64,000 nt of DNA, taken from the NCBI GenBank assembly GCA_015143295.1, contig CM026570.1:11370047-11434046 (forward strand), read 5' to 3'. This DNA is from Tetracentron sinense (lineage: Eukaryota; Streptophyta; Magnoliopsida; Trochodendrales; Trochodendraceae). Below are positions 16,052 to 27,194 of the stretch, piece after piece. The position numbers and the translations under genes were made by a program. The stretch's first letter is position 1. The number at the start of each line of letters is the position of its first letter. Below the pieces are notes generated by a model. The model was not told the origin of the DNA. It saw only the letters and a list, made by a program, of their open reading frames with translations, and did not search any database.

Positions 16052-16874
16052 TTTAGAGAGAGGGAGAGAGCTTACTCCCATGGAACATCTCCAACCAACA
16101 TCCAATCACCATCTTTGTCTTCATAAGTAGGTGCAAACTCTGATCCATTGTAGCCTTCCCTCTCTGAAAATTCACCTAAAAAAACAAAAACAAAAACAAA
16201 AACAAAAATCATGATAATCATCTCATACCTAAACATCAAAACCATCCCAAGAACATCATAAAATAAAAAATAAAGATCATCATCTCAAACCTAAACATGA
16301 AAACCATCACAAGAACAATATCATATTAATAATCACAGAGATTGATTCTGATTCTTACCTATGGTGAATTTAAACATGGTCTCCAAGGCCTTGAGGAGCT
16401 CTGGATATCCTTGATAGACCTTGAGATCAATCTTTCTGAGATAAGGAGCTCCATCCATGCTTACTTTCACGTAAATTCCAACACTCTCTGACTCAGTCTT
16501 CTTCGGTTGGAAGTTATTTTTCCGGTACGACCGGATCGGCGGCCACCCAACTACCTGTGCCCTGTCATTTCAATCGCACAAAAACAGTCATAAACCTTTC
16601 TACGATAACGATGATGCAGTTTTCAAACAAAAAAAAATAACTTAAAAACCACTTACTTGGCTGCCGGAGCCGTTTCCCGGTCACCATTTCCGGCATCAGA
16701 AACGCTAGAATTGCTCTTTAATCTTGATTCCTCAGCCGAGTCAGATGAAGCTCGTTTGTTGCTCCGAACAATAGGAGGTGTCTGTTTCTCATATTCATCT
16801 CTCCCCGGCAACCCTAATCTCAGCTCCGTTGCCTTCAGGTTCAGTTCGCTATCGTATGTCACCGTACTCTCCAT
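15845..16874 (-). CDS. Aux/IAA repressor, IAA1-4 type (198 aa)
   Basis: Nuclear auxin co-repressor: it binds ARF transcription factors and is degraded through SCF-TIR1/AFB when auxin is present. Exons on -: 16874-16657, 16561-16359, 16175-16076, 15920-15845. Phases match and give 198 residues. All four family domains are visible: the EAR motif in [10 protein letters not shown] (residues about 16-25), the degron [14 protein letters not shown] (about 75-88), domain [23 protein letters not shown], and domain IV with the acidic [18 protein letters not shown] followed by [17 protein letters not shown]. The start [17 protein letters not shown] is the first ATG after the TATA box; the open frame further upstream begins only at a TTG. 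The last splice makes PWD where the family usually has PWE. Opening and domains resemble IAA3/IAA4. Confidence 0.95.
15957..16071. repeat. (GA)n microsatellite filling Aux/IAA intron 3
   Basis: GA dinucleotide runs broken by a few ATTTA units take up most of the 155-base intron 15921-16075. On the transcript strand this is a long CU tract ending a few bases from the 5' splice site. Confidence 0.9.
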
Positions 16875-17064
16875 TTTCCGATTATCCTGTTTGGCAAAAA
16901 CCTTTCTTTTTCGATCAAATTTTGACAAATCTTTCGATACCACCTTCTTCAAAAGCTGTATAAAGGGTGTGCGAGAATGATGTGGGTCAGATTCCGGCGA
17001 ACTGTACTATTTTCCGGCGGGGTTTGCAGGAATTGTGTTGGGGAAGAGTGGTATTGCAGAGGTG

Positions 17065-17071
17065 TTTTATA
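17065..17071 (-). promoter_or_regulatory. Probable TATA box of the IAA1-4-type gene
   Basis: TATAAAA on the - strand, about 190 bases upstream of the start codon at 16874, with no ATG between the two. This places the transcription start near 17035-17040. Confidence 0.6.
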
Positions 17072-17150
17072 GAAGAAGGGAAAAGGGAGGGACAATATCT
17101 AGAGACGTATTTTGTGTCAGTGCATGGAATTCGGACGTAGACAGCTATTG

Positions 17151-17189
17151 TGTCGGCCACAAGAGCAGCAACTTCAAGGCAGTTGTCGG
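17151..17189 (+). promoter_or_regulatory. Two TGTCGG auxin-response elements
   Basis: TGTCGG at 17151-17156 and 17184-17189, in the same orientation and 33 bases apart, roughly 80-120 bases upstream of the TATA box. TGTCGG is the high-affinity ARF binding site. Aux/IAA genes are themselves auxin-induced, which fits. Confidence 0.5.
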
Positions 17190-17474
17190 GTTGTTTTGGG
17201 GACAAAGGTGGGACAAGCTCAACCGCCCATATGGAAGACGATTCAACGGTCTAGATGCGTTTTGGGAGGTTGTGGAGAGACATCAGGAGCGTTGGATCTC
17301 GAGGAGGGAACATGACATGTGGGTGGGGCTCACATGGGTGTCGATGATATGCATGGCATGGCCATGTGCGTTGGACATGGTTTGGAATTAATTAATGCAT
17401 GGGACACATGACATGTGGCATGTATGTAGGCATGGTCAGCTCCCTGCCATCCCTCTTTCAATTTGAAGTCAAAT

Positions 17475-17735
17475 CCTCTACGGTGATAACCGGATTTCCT
17501 AACCCCTAGAGGTTCACTCACCCATTTTTGGTTTTTTTTTTTAAATATTAATTCTTTTTTTAAAATTAAAAAACTGATTTTAGAGTTTTTTTAATACTAA
17601 AAACAGTTTTTTAATTTTTTTAAAAAAATTACTATATTTTTTTAAAATCCAAAAATGGGTGGGTGAACTTTACCCACAGTTAAGGGGTGTCAAAGGAGAC
17701 ACGTGGTGACCTCTAGGGGTGATAACCGGATTTGC
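17475..17735. mobile_element. Foldback element, TTAACTGTGG family (A)
   Basis: ACTCACCCATTTTTGG on the left pairs with CCAAAAATGGGTGGGTGA on the right, around an AT-rich centre. The right arm continues with CCCACAGTTAAGGGGTGTC and GACACGTGGTGACC; the left arm lacks this part, so it has an internal deletion. Both outer ends contain GTGATAACCGGATTT. Confidence 0.55.
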
Positions 17736-17822
17736 CAAATCCGGCTATCACAGGAGATGATTTGGCTCCTTTCAATTTCTATTGAAAGTTCTGAATTCGT
17801 GAAGGAACCAAATCTTCTGGTG

Positions 17823-18052
17823 AATCCGGTTATGCCCCGCCACGTCTCTTTTGACCCGCCTTAAGATTCACTTATCCATAGGGTTCACCAACCTTGGTTT
17901 TTTGAAAAAAAATATTTTATATTAAAATAATTTTAAAAAAATTAATATTTTAAAAAAAAATCAAAGTTGGATGGATGAATTTTGAATGAATTTTAACTAC
18001 AGTTAAGAGATGTCAAAAGGGATACGTGGTGATCTCAGGGCATAACCGGATT
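17823..18052. mobile_element. Foldback element, TTAACTGTGG family (B)
   Basis: AATCCGGTTATGCCC at the left end is inverted at the right end (GGGCATAACCGGATT). The inner arms CACGTCTCTTTTGAC and GTCAAAAGGGATACGTGG also pair. It is a neighbour and relative of element A. Confidence 0.6.
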
Positions 18053-18054
18053 TG

Positions 18055-18860
18055 CCAAATCTAGTTATAAACCTCACCCTCCAGCCTTGGGCAGGTCGGC
18101 CGAGTCTTTTCCTGTTGTTATGTTCCCGTCACGATAAAGACACAAAAACAGGTATGCCCAACGCGGGGAGGTCCGGGAGGATATGTTGAGAGTTGGTTCC
18201 ATTCGTGAATAAGTTTTAGTAGTAGGGTTGTATTAGAGCTGAGCTTGCCAAGTTTTCCAGCTGGTTGAAGCAATCGGTTCTTCTAATTTTCTGTTTTAAG
18301 AGTGGTTTTTAAGCGGTCTGATTTTGATGGTTTTAGAGACATCTGGTTCCGATTCTATGTTCAATCGCCGGTCTGGTCTGGTTTTTAAAACACTATTAAA
18401 ATGTTCAATTTATAATAGCATTTCTCTTTAAGAATAAATATAAAGAAAATTTTATATTTAAGAAATTTTATGCACAGGTCCATTAGAGATGAAAATATCT
18501 AAAAGAAAAAATGTTAGACCTTCAATTAGACATTAAACAAACTTTTTCAACTCCCAAAATCATATAAGCTATAATTTTCAGAATTACAAAACACCCCCCT
18601 TAGAAAATCTTGAATAGGAGACACATGATCTATAAAATTCTTTTCCACTGTTCTTCTAATTATCATGTCAAATGAACAAATAAATTGGTTGAGATTATCT
18701 GGCCGTGTATACAGTTAGATCTCCTTGATAGGACCCACTACCATATAGCTGGTCCACATTGTCAATTGATCTGCCAAATCTATGGGCCATACCCTGAAAG
18801 TATTTCCATTTGACATATCATAGCCTTTGTTGACCGTTGAGGTTGATTAATGACAAATCA
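18055..18860. other. Unrecognised intergenic sequence
   Basis: AT-rich, with no coding or structural signal recognised. Confidence 0.4.
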
Positions 18861-19823
18861 AGCAGGAAGGGGAAATTTCTTGGACCAACTTTTTGAAGAA
18901 ATCCCAAAAGTAGATTGTTTTTGGGAGACTTATTTTATTAGGTCTCTCACGTGTGTGGATGAGAATTAAACTCGTTTTGGATGAATATACCCTTCTGCAA
19001 CCTGTGCACATAAGGAAAAGAAAAAAACCAAAAAAGAGAGGAAAAAAAGAAGGAAGAAGAAGAGAAAGAGAAAGGAAGAAGAGAAGGAAAGGAAGAAGAA
19101 GAATATGGATACCCATATACTTGTGTGGGGGCGATACACGTGCACTCATCATCCAACCGATTGGATCTTTCTCAATTTGAATACTTTGTTTCATTTATCG
19201 GAAAAAAAACTTTGATAAATAAAAAAAAATTGAAAAACGAAAAAAATTGATAAATTTAGTAAAAAATTGTGTAAATCGAAGGAAAAAATTCGATATATCA
19301 AAATTATTTTTAGATATATCTAATTAAATTTCAATATATCGAAAATAAAATTCAATATATCAATTTTTTTTCGATATATTGAAAAAAAATTAGGAATATC
19401 GATTTTTTTTTTCAATATACAAATCAATAGATTAATGAAATAGAAAAAATATTTTTTTTTTATAAACAATAAAATTGAAAAAAAAGAGAAAAAAAAAAGA
19501 GACATCATTCTTCTTCCATTCTTTCTTCGTGAACGATATAGTGTTGTTTTAATTTTAGGAGAAGAACAATAGAGTAGAGAGGGAGAGTGTTTTTAGTCTT
19601 TATCTTCTTCCTTCTTTATTCCCTTCCTCTTCTCCTTCCTTTTTTTTTTCTTTTGTTCTAGTTTTTTCTTTACCTTATTTGTGTAGGTTGCAGAGGGGTG
19701 GGTATACTTTAATTCTTACCCGCGCACGTGAGAGACTTGAAAAAGTAAGTCCCCCAAAAGCAAGTTGTTGCTTTAGTTTTTTCAAAAAGTGGGACCTAAA
19801 AAGGGAAATTTCCTAGCAGGAAG
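18861..19823. mobile_element. Mutator-like MITE, about 130-bp TIRs, 9-bp TSD
   Basis: AGCAGGAAG is duplicated at 18861-18869 and 19815-19823. The 945-base element between (18870-19814) has long terminal inverted repeats. The left arm runs through ACTTTTTGAAGAAA, TTGGGAGACTT, GTCTCTCACGTGTG, GAGAATTAAACTCG and TTCTGCAACCTGTGCACA. The right arm mirrors each block in order. The centre is AT-rich and has no coding capacity. Confidence 0.85.
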
Positions 19824-19876
19824 CTTATCAATTGAATGGTCTAGATCGCTGATCATATGAATTATTAACATTCTAA

Positions 19877-20027
19877 ATTTTTTTGTTTCATCGGAGGCTG
19901 CATGGACCTATGGGCTACACAATGAGGGGTAGCCCTCCCCTCCTATAAACTCCCCAACCCTGATGTAGCTGGGATTCGATTCCAGGTCTCTGATACCAAG
20001 AGACTTTACCAACTAAATTAGCTGGTA
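19877..20027 (-). repeat. tRNA-derived SINE, same family as 10712-10830
   Basis: Read on -, it starts TACCAGCTAATTTAGTTGGT, with the box-B-like GGAATCGAATCCC downstream. The T run near 19878 on + would be its poly(A) tail. Confidence 0.6.
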
Positions 20028-20039
20028 CTCCTCGAATAG

Positions 20040-20280
20040 AGGAGTGCTAGCTGTACTCTTAACCTGAGCCAACCATTTGACCATTTTCACTTCCTATCTG
20101 CAGCATGCTCTTTATGATCCCTACTCATGATTCAAAATTTTTTTCTTTTACAAGTGATTCAATTGTTATGTTAAAGTCTTACAATCACCGAAAAAATGTT
20201 TACTTTAACATTGAAAATGATCAAATGGTTGGCTCATGCTGAAAGTAGGAAAGCCCGAAGAGGAGAGCTAGCACTCCTTT
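20040..20280. mobile_element. Foldback MITE
   Basis: The left arm GGAGTGCTAGCT plus GAGCCAACCATTTGACCATT is mirrored at the right by AATGATCAAATGGTTGGCTC and AGCTAGCACTCC. The flanks CTCGAATAG and CTCGATATC may be a worn 9-base duplication. Confidence 0.65.
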
Positions 20281-20284
20281 TCTC

Positions 20285-23200
20285 GATATCAGCGTAGATA
20301 GATTATACAGATATCTTGCCCGTAGAGTCGGGCAGTTGAGATTTTATGGGTGAGTACGAAATATAACACAAATATATAATGAGAAAATGAAACTTTGTTT
20401 CGTTGAAGGGTATTTTGGGTGAATACATGGGTATTTTCGTCTATTCGTCCTATCACGGAAAAATGAAAGCACAATTTTCTTCCCTCGTATGTCGTATCAG
20501 AAAACGATTAGGAGACAAGATCTTGCAGGATCTAAATTCGGTCTATCAGTTTCACTTACTAGACCTAAACTACGCTTGGGCCGTAAAAGTCCGGATTATT
20601 GGGCTCAATCCCAGTCCAGTCAAATTTTCTTTTAATGCGGGCTGAGCCATTGTTGGGCCTGAATTACTTTTCTTCCTGTACATGACACTGTAGTTGGTGA
20701 GTGGGTATGACCTGTATCTGTTTTAGTTGGTGAGTGGGCATATCAACCGTCACACTCATTCTACGACAGTCCAAGTCCTTTCACCCTTGGGGGACACATT
20801 CTATACCACTGGAACGACCAAATATTGTGTAGTTGGGTCGGAACTTACATAGAATATAGTTTGCATAACACATGTTGAAGAATTAGCTACAAGTTCTCTT
20901 TTAATAAAGCCGCTTAAAAGAGATGGGGGGTTTGCCAGATTACATGTTTTATTTGATAGAATGATGAAAAATACAATGAGAGGGACATAAAACCAAAACC
21001 CTTACAACTTAAGAATCAATTACATTATTTGTAATACCCGGAAAATCCTTTTTTAGAACAAAATTCATCCACTTGACTCAAAACACACTCCTTTTGAAGA
21101 GGTGTGTTAGGTTCAATTTTATATGGTGTGTGTGCTGTTGGCCTGAATGTGTGTACGTTGTGTTGTTACTCTTATCTCCCCCAGACACGCGCCAATGGTT
21201 GTATTTTGTTCTAATGACTTACATGTCATGCAAGGACATCTTGGTTTTTTTTTTAATGCAAGGACAAATGTAAAATGTAAATATGGATGAGCACAAATCT
21301 TCTTATGAAACCGAGTAGAAATTATTTTTATCGATAGACTAGTGCTAATTACAAAGCGTCACCTATCCCATGTGAAAAATACATTAAAAATCAAAAGTCC
21401 CCTTCTTGTTTTGCACTATGGTAGAAGATTTGTGCTCTCTGTGTGACTAGCATTTTGTTTTTATTTTATTCATGTTTAAAATAGCACATTGGGCCACACC
21501 TTTGGGCTGGCCAGGGATAGGTCGAACTCAACTTTGGGCTCAAAGTTAATCCCAAACCCAGCCCATCCCACTAGAACACTAGCAGCCCAACCATAACTTT
21601 GTTGGGCCAAGTGGGCCGCGAGCCACTAGACTCCATATGCAGCCCTACTAAACTCTTTACATATAGATATTTTGGTCATTTCATCAAATACCATGACTAA
21701 CCTAACTCTCTTTATAATCTTTCTTTCCCATTTAGGCCCATTATTTCCTCCTGAAACTTTGATAAACTTACCTCTTCTACTCATCTTCCATCTGTTTCAA
21801 TCCAACATCTTTTACTTTTCTTTTTAAATTTAGAGCAAAGTCAGAGGGAGATTACCTACCCTTGGGGTGTCAAGTATCAATGGATACGGATTACTCAGAT
21901 AATTTGAATAGGAGTTTGTTAGAGCGAATTCAAATAGTAATTCTAACTATTTGTTCATAATCTAATACAAATTCGAATATTAATATATTCAATTCGATAA
22001 ATATTTGACTGATTATATAATATATTTATATTTATATACATAATACAATATAAGTTTATAAGATTAAAATATACTTATTATTATCTATGTTTATTAAGAT
22101 ATTAAGTTGTTAGTTTTAATACAGATGAAGATAAAATATTAATTTGTTGTTTTTAAATATGATTTATATTTTTTCTTTCATTTAATTTTTTTTCAAAAAT
22201 TAATTGGATAATTTGAATATTATCTTAATTTAAATATTTTAATCAGAGTCGTATAAAAAAATCTATTTTAATATCCGTCGGATATTTAACCAAATTAGGA
22301 TAATCGGTTATGTAATCCTATACAAATTTGGATATACTACTATAAACTCCTTTTGCATCTCTAGTTCCTACTGCCTTTCATATTTTAATTTAATGCCATC
22401 TCTTCTATTCATGGGGTGGAAGTTGTTGGATTGGTAGACAAATGGAGTGAAAAAAAGATTGAAGAATCTACAAAGGTTCCTTAGATTTTAATAATGTGGA
22501 AATGAGTGTTTAGACTTTTAAAGATATGTTTTCGATGTTGTTTAATAAACCATCTTAGGGTGATTTCGAGGTAGACCTTGAAAAGTTGGGTACTCAAATC
22601 GTTTTAGATCGGAAATGTTTATTTATCTTTGCTAGTTTAATTTGAGAAAATCATTTTTGGTTTGAAATACTGAAGAGTTTAAAAACTAAATAGTTCTATA
22701 TGGTGCAAATCAAATGACTAAAGGCAGTGATTAGAATAGGTAGTCTACTGCAGTAGTAAGTTAAGTATTTCCCAATGACTAAATATAAATCTTGGAGCTT
22801 TCAGGAAGATGGGAAATATATTTTTAGTTAGCTTTGATTCTCTTTCTTGGTGGATGTTTGATCAGACACACATTAAGTGCTAGAATTCACCAAAGCCACT
22901 CATGAGTGTGTCCATTATTCAAGCAGTTGTACATTATAATAAGTACGCCGATGAAATCTGCGAGTTAGTTGAAACCTGTGGTGTATGTTACGGTACTCCA
23001 CGAAACCGAGTTTTTAATCCTTGCTTGCAACAGCATGAAAGATAGCGATGCATTACGAATGATCAGTTTCATCAGCCTACCATCGTTCAAATTAAGTCTC
23101 CAGGTTGGCTAGAACATAACTTATCAATGGATTTTGGCAGGTTGGCAAATTTTGACCAAGTTCTTGTGCCATGACTGAGCTGTGGTGGAACGCGTCGACT

Positions 23201-25365
23201 GTGACTTGTGCTGGGTTAGGTTATAGACCGCGACGCATTATAAAATATAGGTGCTATACGCATAAGCTTTTTCTCGAGACATTTATGCTGTGATAGAAGA
23301 TCTAAGAAATATTTTGGATGCATTGAAATTGAGACTATCACGCCTTGTGGTCCTATCTGAAACATCAAAATAGCTAGACCATAGATTAGCTTAACCTGTA
23401 TTTAATGGTGGATGGATTGGTTGGTGGTTGATTTGATTCAACCAGCCTAGTATATAGTGACCCGACATGCGCTCGAGTAGGCACGATTATTCATTTGCAC
23501 GTACATGCACATGCTTGCGTTCAAATGGGCTAATTAGCACATATATATAGTTAGATTTGTAGATAGCTTGTCTTCAAATACGGTTAATTGCTATCATCGA
23601 CGATTTTGAGGACTAGAAGAACCAGATCTCAAGAGAAATTAGGGTAAATTACATCTGATTTTTTTTTTTTTGCCATTGTCTTATCCGAGTGAAAGGTTAG
23701 TAACACGAATCTTGTTCCTCCATTTGGTCACGTACAACTGAGAAGAATTCATGTCATGATATGGTGAAGTATTTACCTCGCTGCTAACGTGACGCAACCC
23801 TCATTTTTGGTGGGGCTAGGAGGACTAGAACACATACTTTTCAAGGTAAAATGGTAGGTTACTTTATGGGGTTAGGGTTAGCTCAAGAATAAGGTGTTCT
23901 AGAGTACGTAACTCAATTATAGAGGCAGGCAGCTTAATTGGCTTGGTGGTGCCAATGTAACTAAAGCAATACAACTTAGATCTATTTTGGGGTAGGTTTC
24001 ACGCACCTTTCTTGTATTAAATCCGTGGGCATTGTTTTAAGTACCCGACCCATCTTGCAAGGACCACAGACACAAGGGTCCACCATTATGTGTTGGTCGC
24101 TGTACCCCAATCTTACAAAAGTTTGGACGTTTGGACCACATTATGTGTTTTTAAGTGCCTGACTTGGGCAATCCCACCTTATGCCAGCCATTTAGGACCC
24201 TACTCCATTATAGTGTGGACCCTCTTGCCGTTCATGGCCAAACCAGCACTATCAACATCTCATGACTCGTCATCATCATCATCATCTTTTTAGGTTTGGA
24301 TTCAGCAGAAGCATTGGAGAAACCCTAAATTATAGAAACAAAAATATACAGTGGGAGTCAGTAACAGTGTACATAGACGATGTATTGAACTTCTTAGTTA
24401 TATTATCGCAATCTTTTTAAATATTTGGTAGGTAAGAGGCAGACAATCCATCCGTGGCGATGTCACGCCATTTAGGTTTCGATCGCTAAGATGTCGATGA
24501 TGACAAGTCTAGGATAAGAGCTTAATCTCCAGTAGAATTATATATGTCTGAAAGTTTGTATGGTCGCAAGTCACACCTCAGAAACAAGCAACATGGTGGC
24601 ACCATTAACTTGCTCGATCATTTGTCGTTCAAAGCTCTAAATTAAGGTCCTAATCTTCCATATATATAATACTAAAATACCCTTATATTAAGTGTTTAAT
24701 AGAATGATACATACTGGTAAAAAAAAAAACTAATGATTATTACTAAGTTCATGTTGTGCAATTTGGCTTGCATCCAGCTTGTTACAACTTTAATCTTGCT
24801 CACGCGCGTCCTGCATTATTAATTTTTTCTAATCCAATTAGGTGTTTGTTCCAAGTTAAGTTTTTATAGGGTATATATTATATTGTTCGGTCTAAGCTTT
24901 TTATTCTTTAGAGAACTAAATTGTTTAAGAGGCTGTGACCTTGAGAGAACTATCTTTATTTTCTCTTTACTTTTTACCGGTCAAGAGGGAGACCTCTCCG
25001 TGGATGTAGCCAACATCGGACGAACCACTAATCTTGTGTTCTTTTGTTTTCTTGTTTCGTATTTCCAAGTTATTTTCACCACCATTCATAGGTCAACAAT
25101 AACATGAATGTCTAGAGTTAAAATGGTTAGGTTGAAATCTGACCGTTTACTATGCCCAACCTGACCCAAATGCACTCATAGTTTGGGTAGGTTAACTCAA
25201 GGGGGTCATTAGCTAGGGATGTCCAAGGGGGGGAGGGGGGGCATGGCCCCCTCAAAATTTTGTTATTACCTGCTTGTTATGGTTTGAAATAGTGGGTCCC
25301 TTAAATTTTTTTAGTATACTTAGCCCCCAAAAACTTTCCCTCCAATGGAGTCCTATTATGCCTTT
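20285..25365. other. Repeat-rich intergenic DNA without a recognised gene
   Basis: Only short chance ORFs. A possible hAT-type MITE spans about 21868-22365 (ends TTGGGGTGTCAAG and CTTTTGCATCTCTA, no clear duplication). Two GTTGGTGAGTGGG units lie at about 20695 and 20729. The stretch GTGGGCATATCAACCG near 20735 recurs at about 31095, so it is a dispersed repeat. Confidence 0.4.
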
Positions 25366-25368
25366 TAG

Positions 25369-25601
25369 GTTGCCACATGTCCCTATTGACACCTCTTAAC
25401 TATGGTTAAAATTCACCCACTCTTAGGATTCACCTACTTATACTTGGTTTTCAGAAAAAATATTTTTTTAACCTTAGGAGTTAGTGAATTTTAAATGGGG
25501 TTTGAAAAAAAATTGATATTTTATTTTAAAAAACCCAAGGATAGGTAGGTGAATATTAACCACAGCTAAGGGGTATCAATAGGGGCACTTGGCGACCTCA
25601 A
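25369..25601. mobile_element. Foldback element, TTAACTGTGG family (C)
   Basis: The left arm CTCTTAACTATGGTTAAAAT then GGATTCACCTACTTATAC is mirrored by AGGATAGGTAGGTGAATATT and AACCACAGCTAAGGGG on the right. The outer tips are GCCACATGTCCC and GGGGCACTTGGC. Confidence 0.6.
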
Positions 25602-26010
25602 GGACATTACTGGGAAAAAAAAGTCTCAAAATAAAAAAAATTACCTTAATTTTTTTTTTCTCGGGCCTACGCCCGAACCCCCAAGTTGCATACCCTCAAA
25701 CCCATTAGTTCTTATACATGTATTTTGCCATCCCCCCACCAAATGAAAAATTCCTGGCTCTGCCCTTGTTATGATTTCCCGATAGCTTCCGTCATAGTCC
25801 AATCCGTTTACAAGAGGGTTTTATGACCCGAATTGGGCCCATTGGACACCCGCCCCTAGACAGGTGGTTCGGTCTTTAACCCAGTTCCAATATGACCCGA
25901 ACAAACAAACCCTGACCCGCTAAGTTGTGCTACTGAGTGGTAAATGTTTGGGAAAGTGAGTCAGGGTGGACAGGGAGCATCTACCAAATGACTACACTTG
26001 TGGTGTCTAG

Positions 26011-26178
26011 GATGTTGATGGTGAGTTGTGAGGCCCAATCCACACGGGGGTATGGTTGGGCCCACCTGATTTGGAGCTTTGCTTGCCCACTTGGATGTTG
26101 AAAGTGAGTTGTGAGGCCCAATCCACACGAGGATATGATTGGGCCCTCCCTTTCTCTTTTGGAGCTTAGTTTGCCGAC
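26011..26178. repeat. Tandem duplication, period about 83
   Basis: GAGTTGTGAGGCCCAATCCA occurs twice, followed each time by a GG-TATG-TTGGGCCC stretch. Copies start at 26011 and 26094 and differ at several bases. Confidence 0.8.
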
Positions 26179-26573
26179 TTTGAAATCTGACTCTACTCGA
26201 AAGGCCATATAGTCAACTTAGAATTTGGAGTCACTGGGAGTTGGCTCCGGTTGTCACGTCATTTTCTGAGAATTAAAAAAAAAATGTGAGTAATTTGATA
26301 ATTTCTAACCCGACCCGTCAACCCGCTCAACTATTAACTGGGGTAAGGCTTTGGTTTATGGATTGGGATTTAGGTTTTCTCTACCCATAATAATTTGATT
26401 GGACTCGGATTAGGATCCTGGGAACCATCAAATCATAATAATTGATTAATTTATTAATGTCATCTATAAATACATTATATATATTGGTAATCTTGACTTT
26501 GGGGCCAATTGGGTTAGCAAATTAACATATCTTCAAAAGGTTAGTGGATTAATGCCTAGCATTTGAAACTTAT

Positions 26574-27194
26574 CCTCCATTTGTTTCAGTGTAAAATATG
26601 GAAAAATAAATCAATTCCGTGAAAAATGTCATTTATGTGTGTTTGTTTGCACGTAAAATCTTTCATAAGTAAAATGTTTTACGAAGAATGAACCGCTTTT
26701 ACGGAAAAATGATTTACTTTTTCAAAATCTAGTAAGTCATTTTTCTTTAAAATCTCAACCTTTTTAAATATATTTAAAATTTACAAAAACACTCATATCC
26801 ACATTTATTTTATTTTTTTAATATATATTTTTTTACCTTTTTTATAAAAAAAAAAGAAAAGATTAATTTTTAGTTGGAGCTCGGTTTCACGGTGTTGAAG
26901 CGGAGCTCCTCTCATTACATTATGGAAGTGCACGTTTGTAGTAATTGAAAGAGGCTGGGGGTAATTTAGTTTACACATAATTACAAGATTGTCACCATCA
27001 CAATGTAAAAAGGGGATTTCCGCTCAACACAGTGAACTCCTCTTTGTATTTAAACTGCAAAAAGAAATTCTCCCTTATTTTAAAAAATGCAACCAAACAA
27101 CAAAAAATTAATAGAAATATATATTTTACTGTAGAAGTTTTTCATTTGTAAATGATTTATGTCGTACAACCATTTACATGCAAACAAATAGAGT
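26574..27194. mobile_element. MITE-like element
   Basis: CTCCATTTGTTTCAGTGTAAA at the left is roughly inverted at the right by TTTACATGCAAACAAATAGAG. No duplication was identified. The ends resemble those of the proposed outer element at 9186-11217. Confidence 0.45.

Noticed and set aside
16875-16952. N-terminal extension of the IAA1-4-type protein (MKKVVSKDL...)
   Set aside because: The proposed first codon is TTG, not ATG. The first ATG on the transcript is at 16874 and gives the usual MES start.
17035-17391. 118-codon open frame on + over the Aux/IAA promoter
   Set aside because: Antisense to the promoter and leader, with no recognised domain. The TATA box and auxin sites explain the region better.
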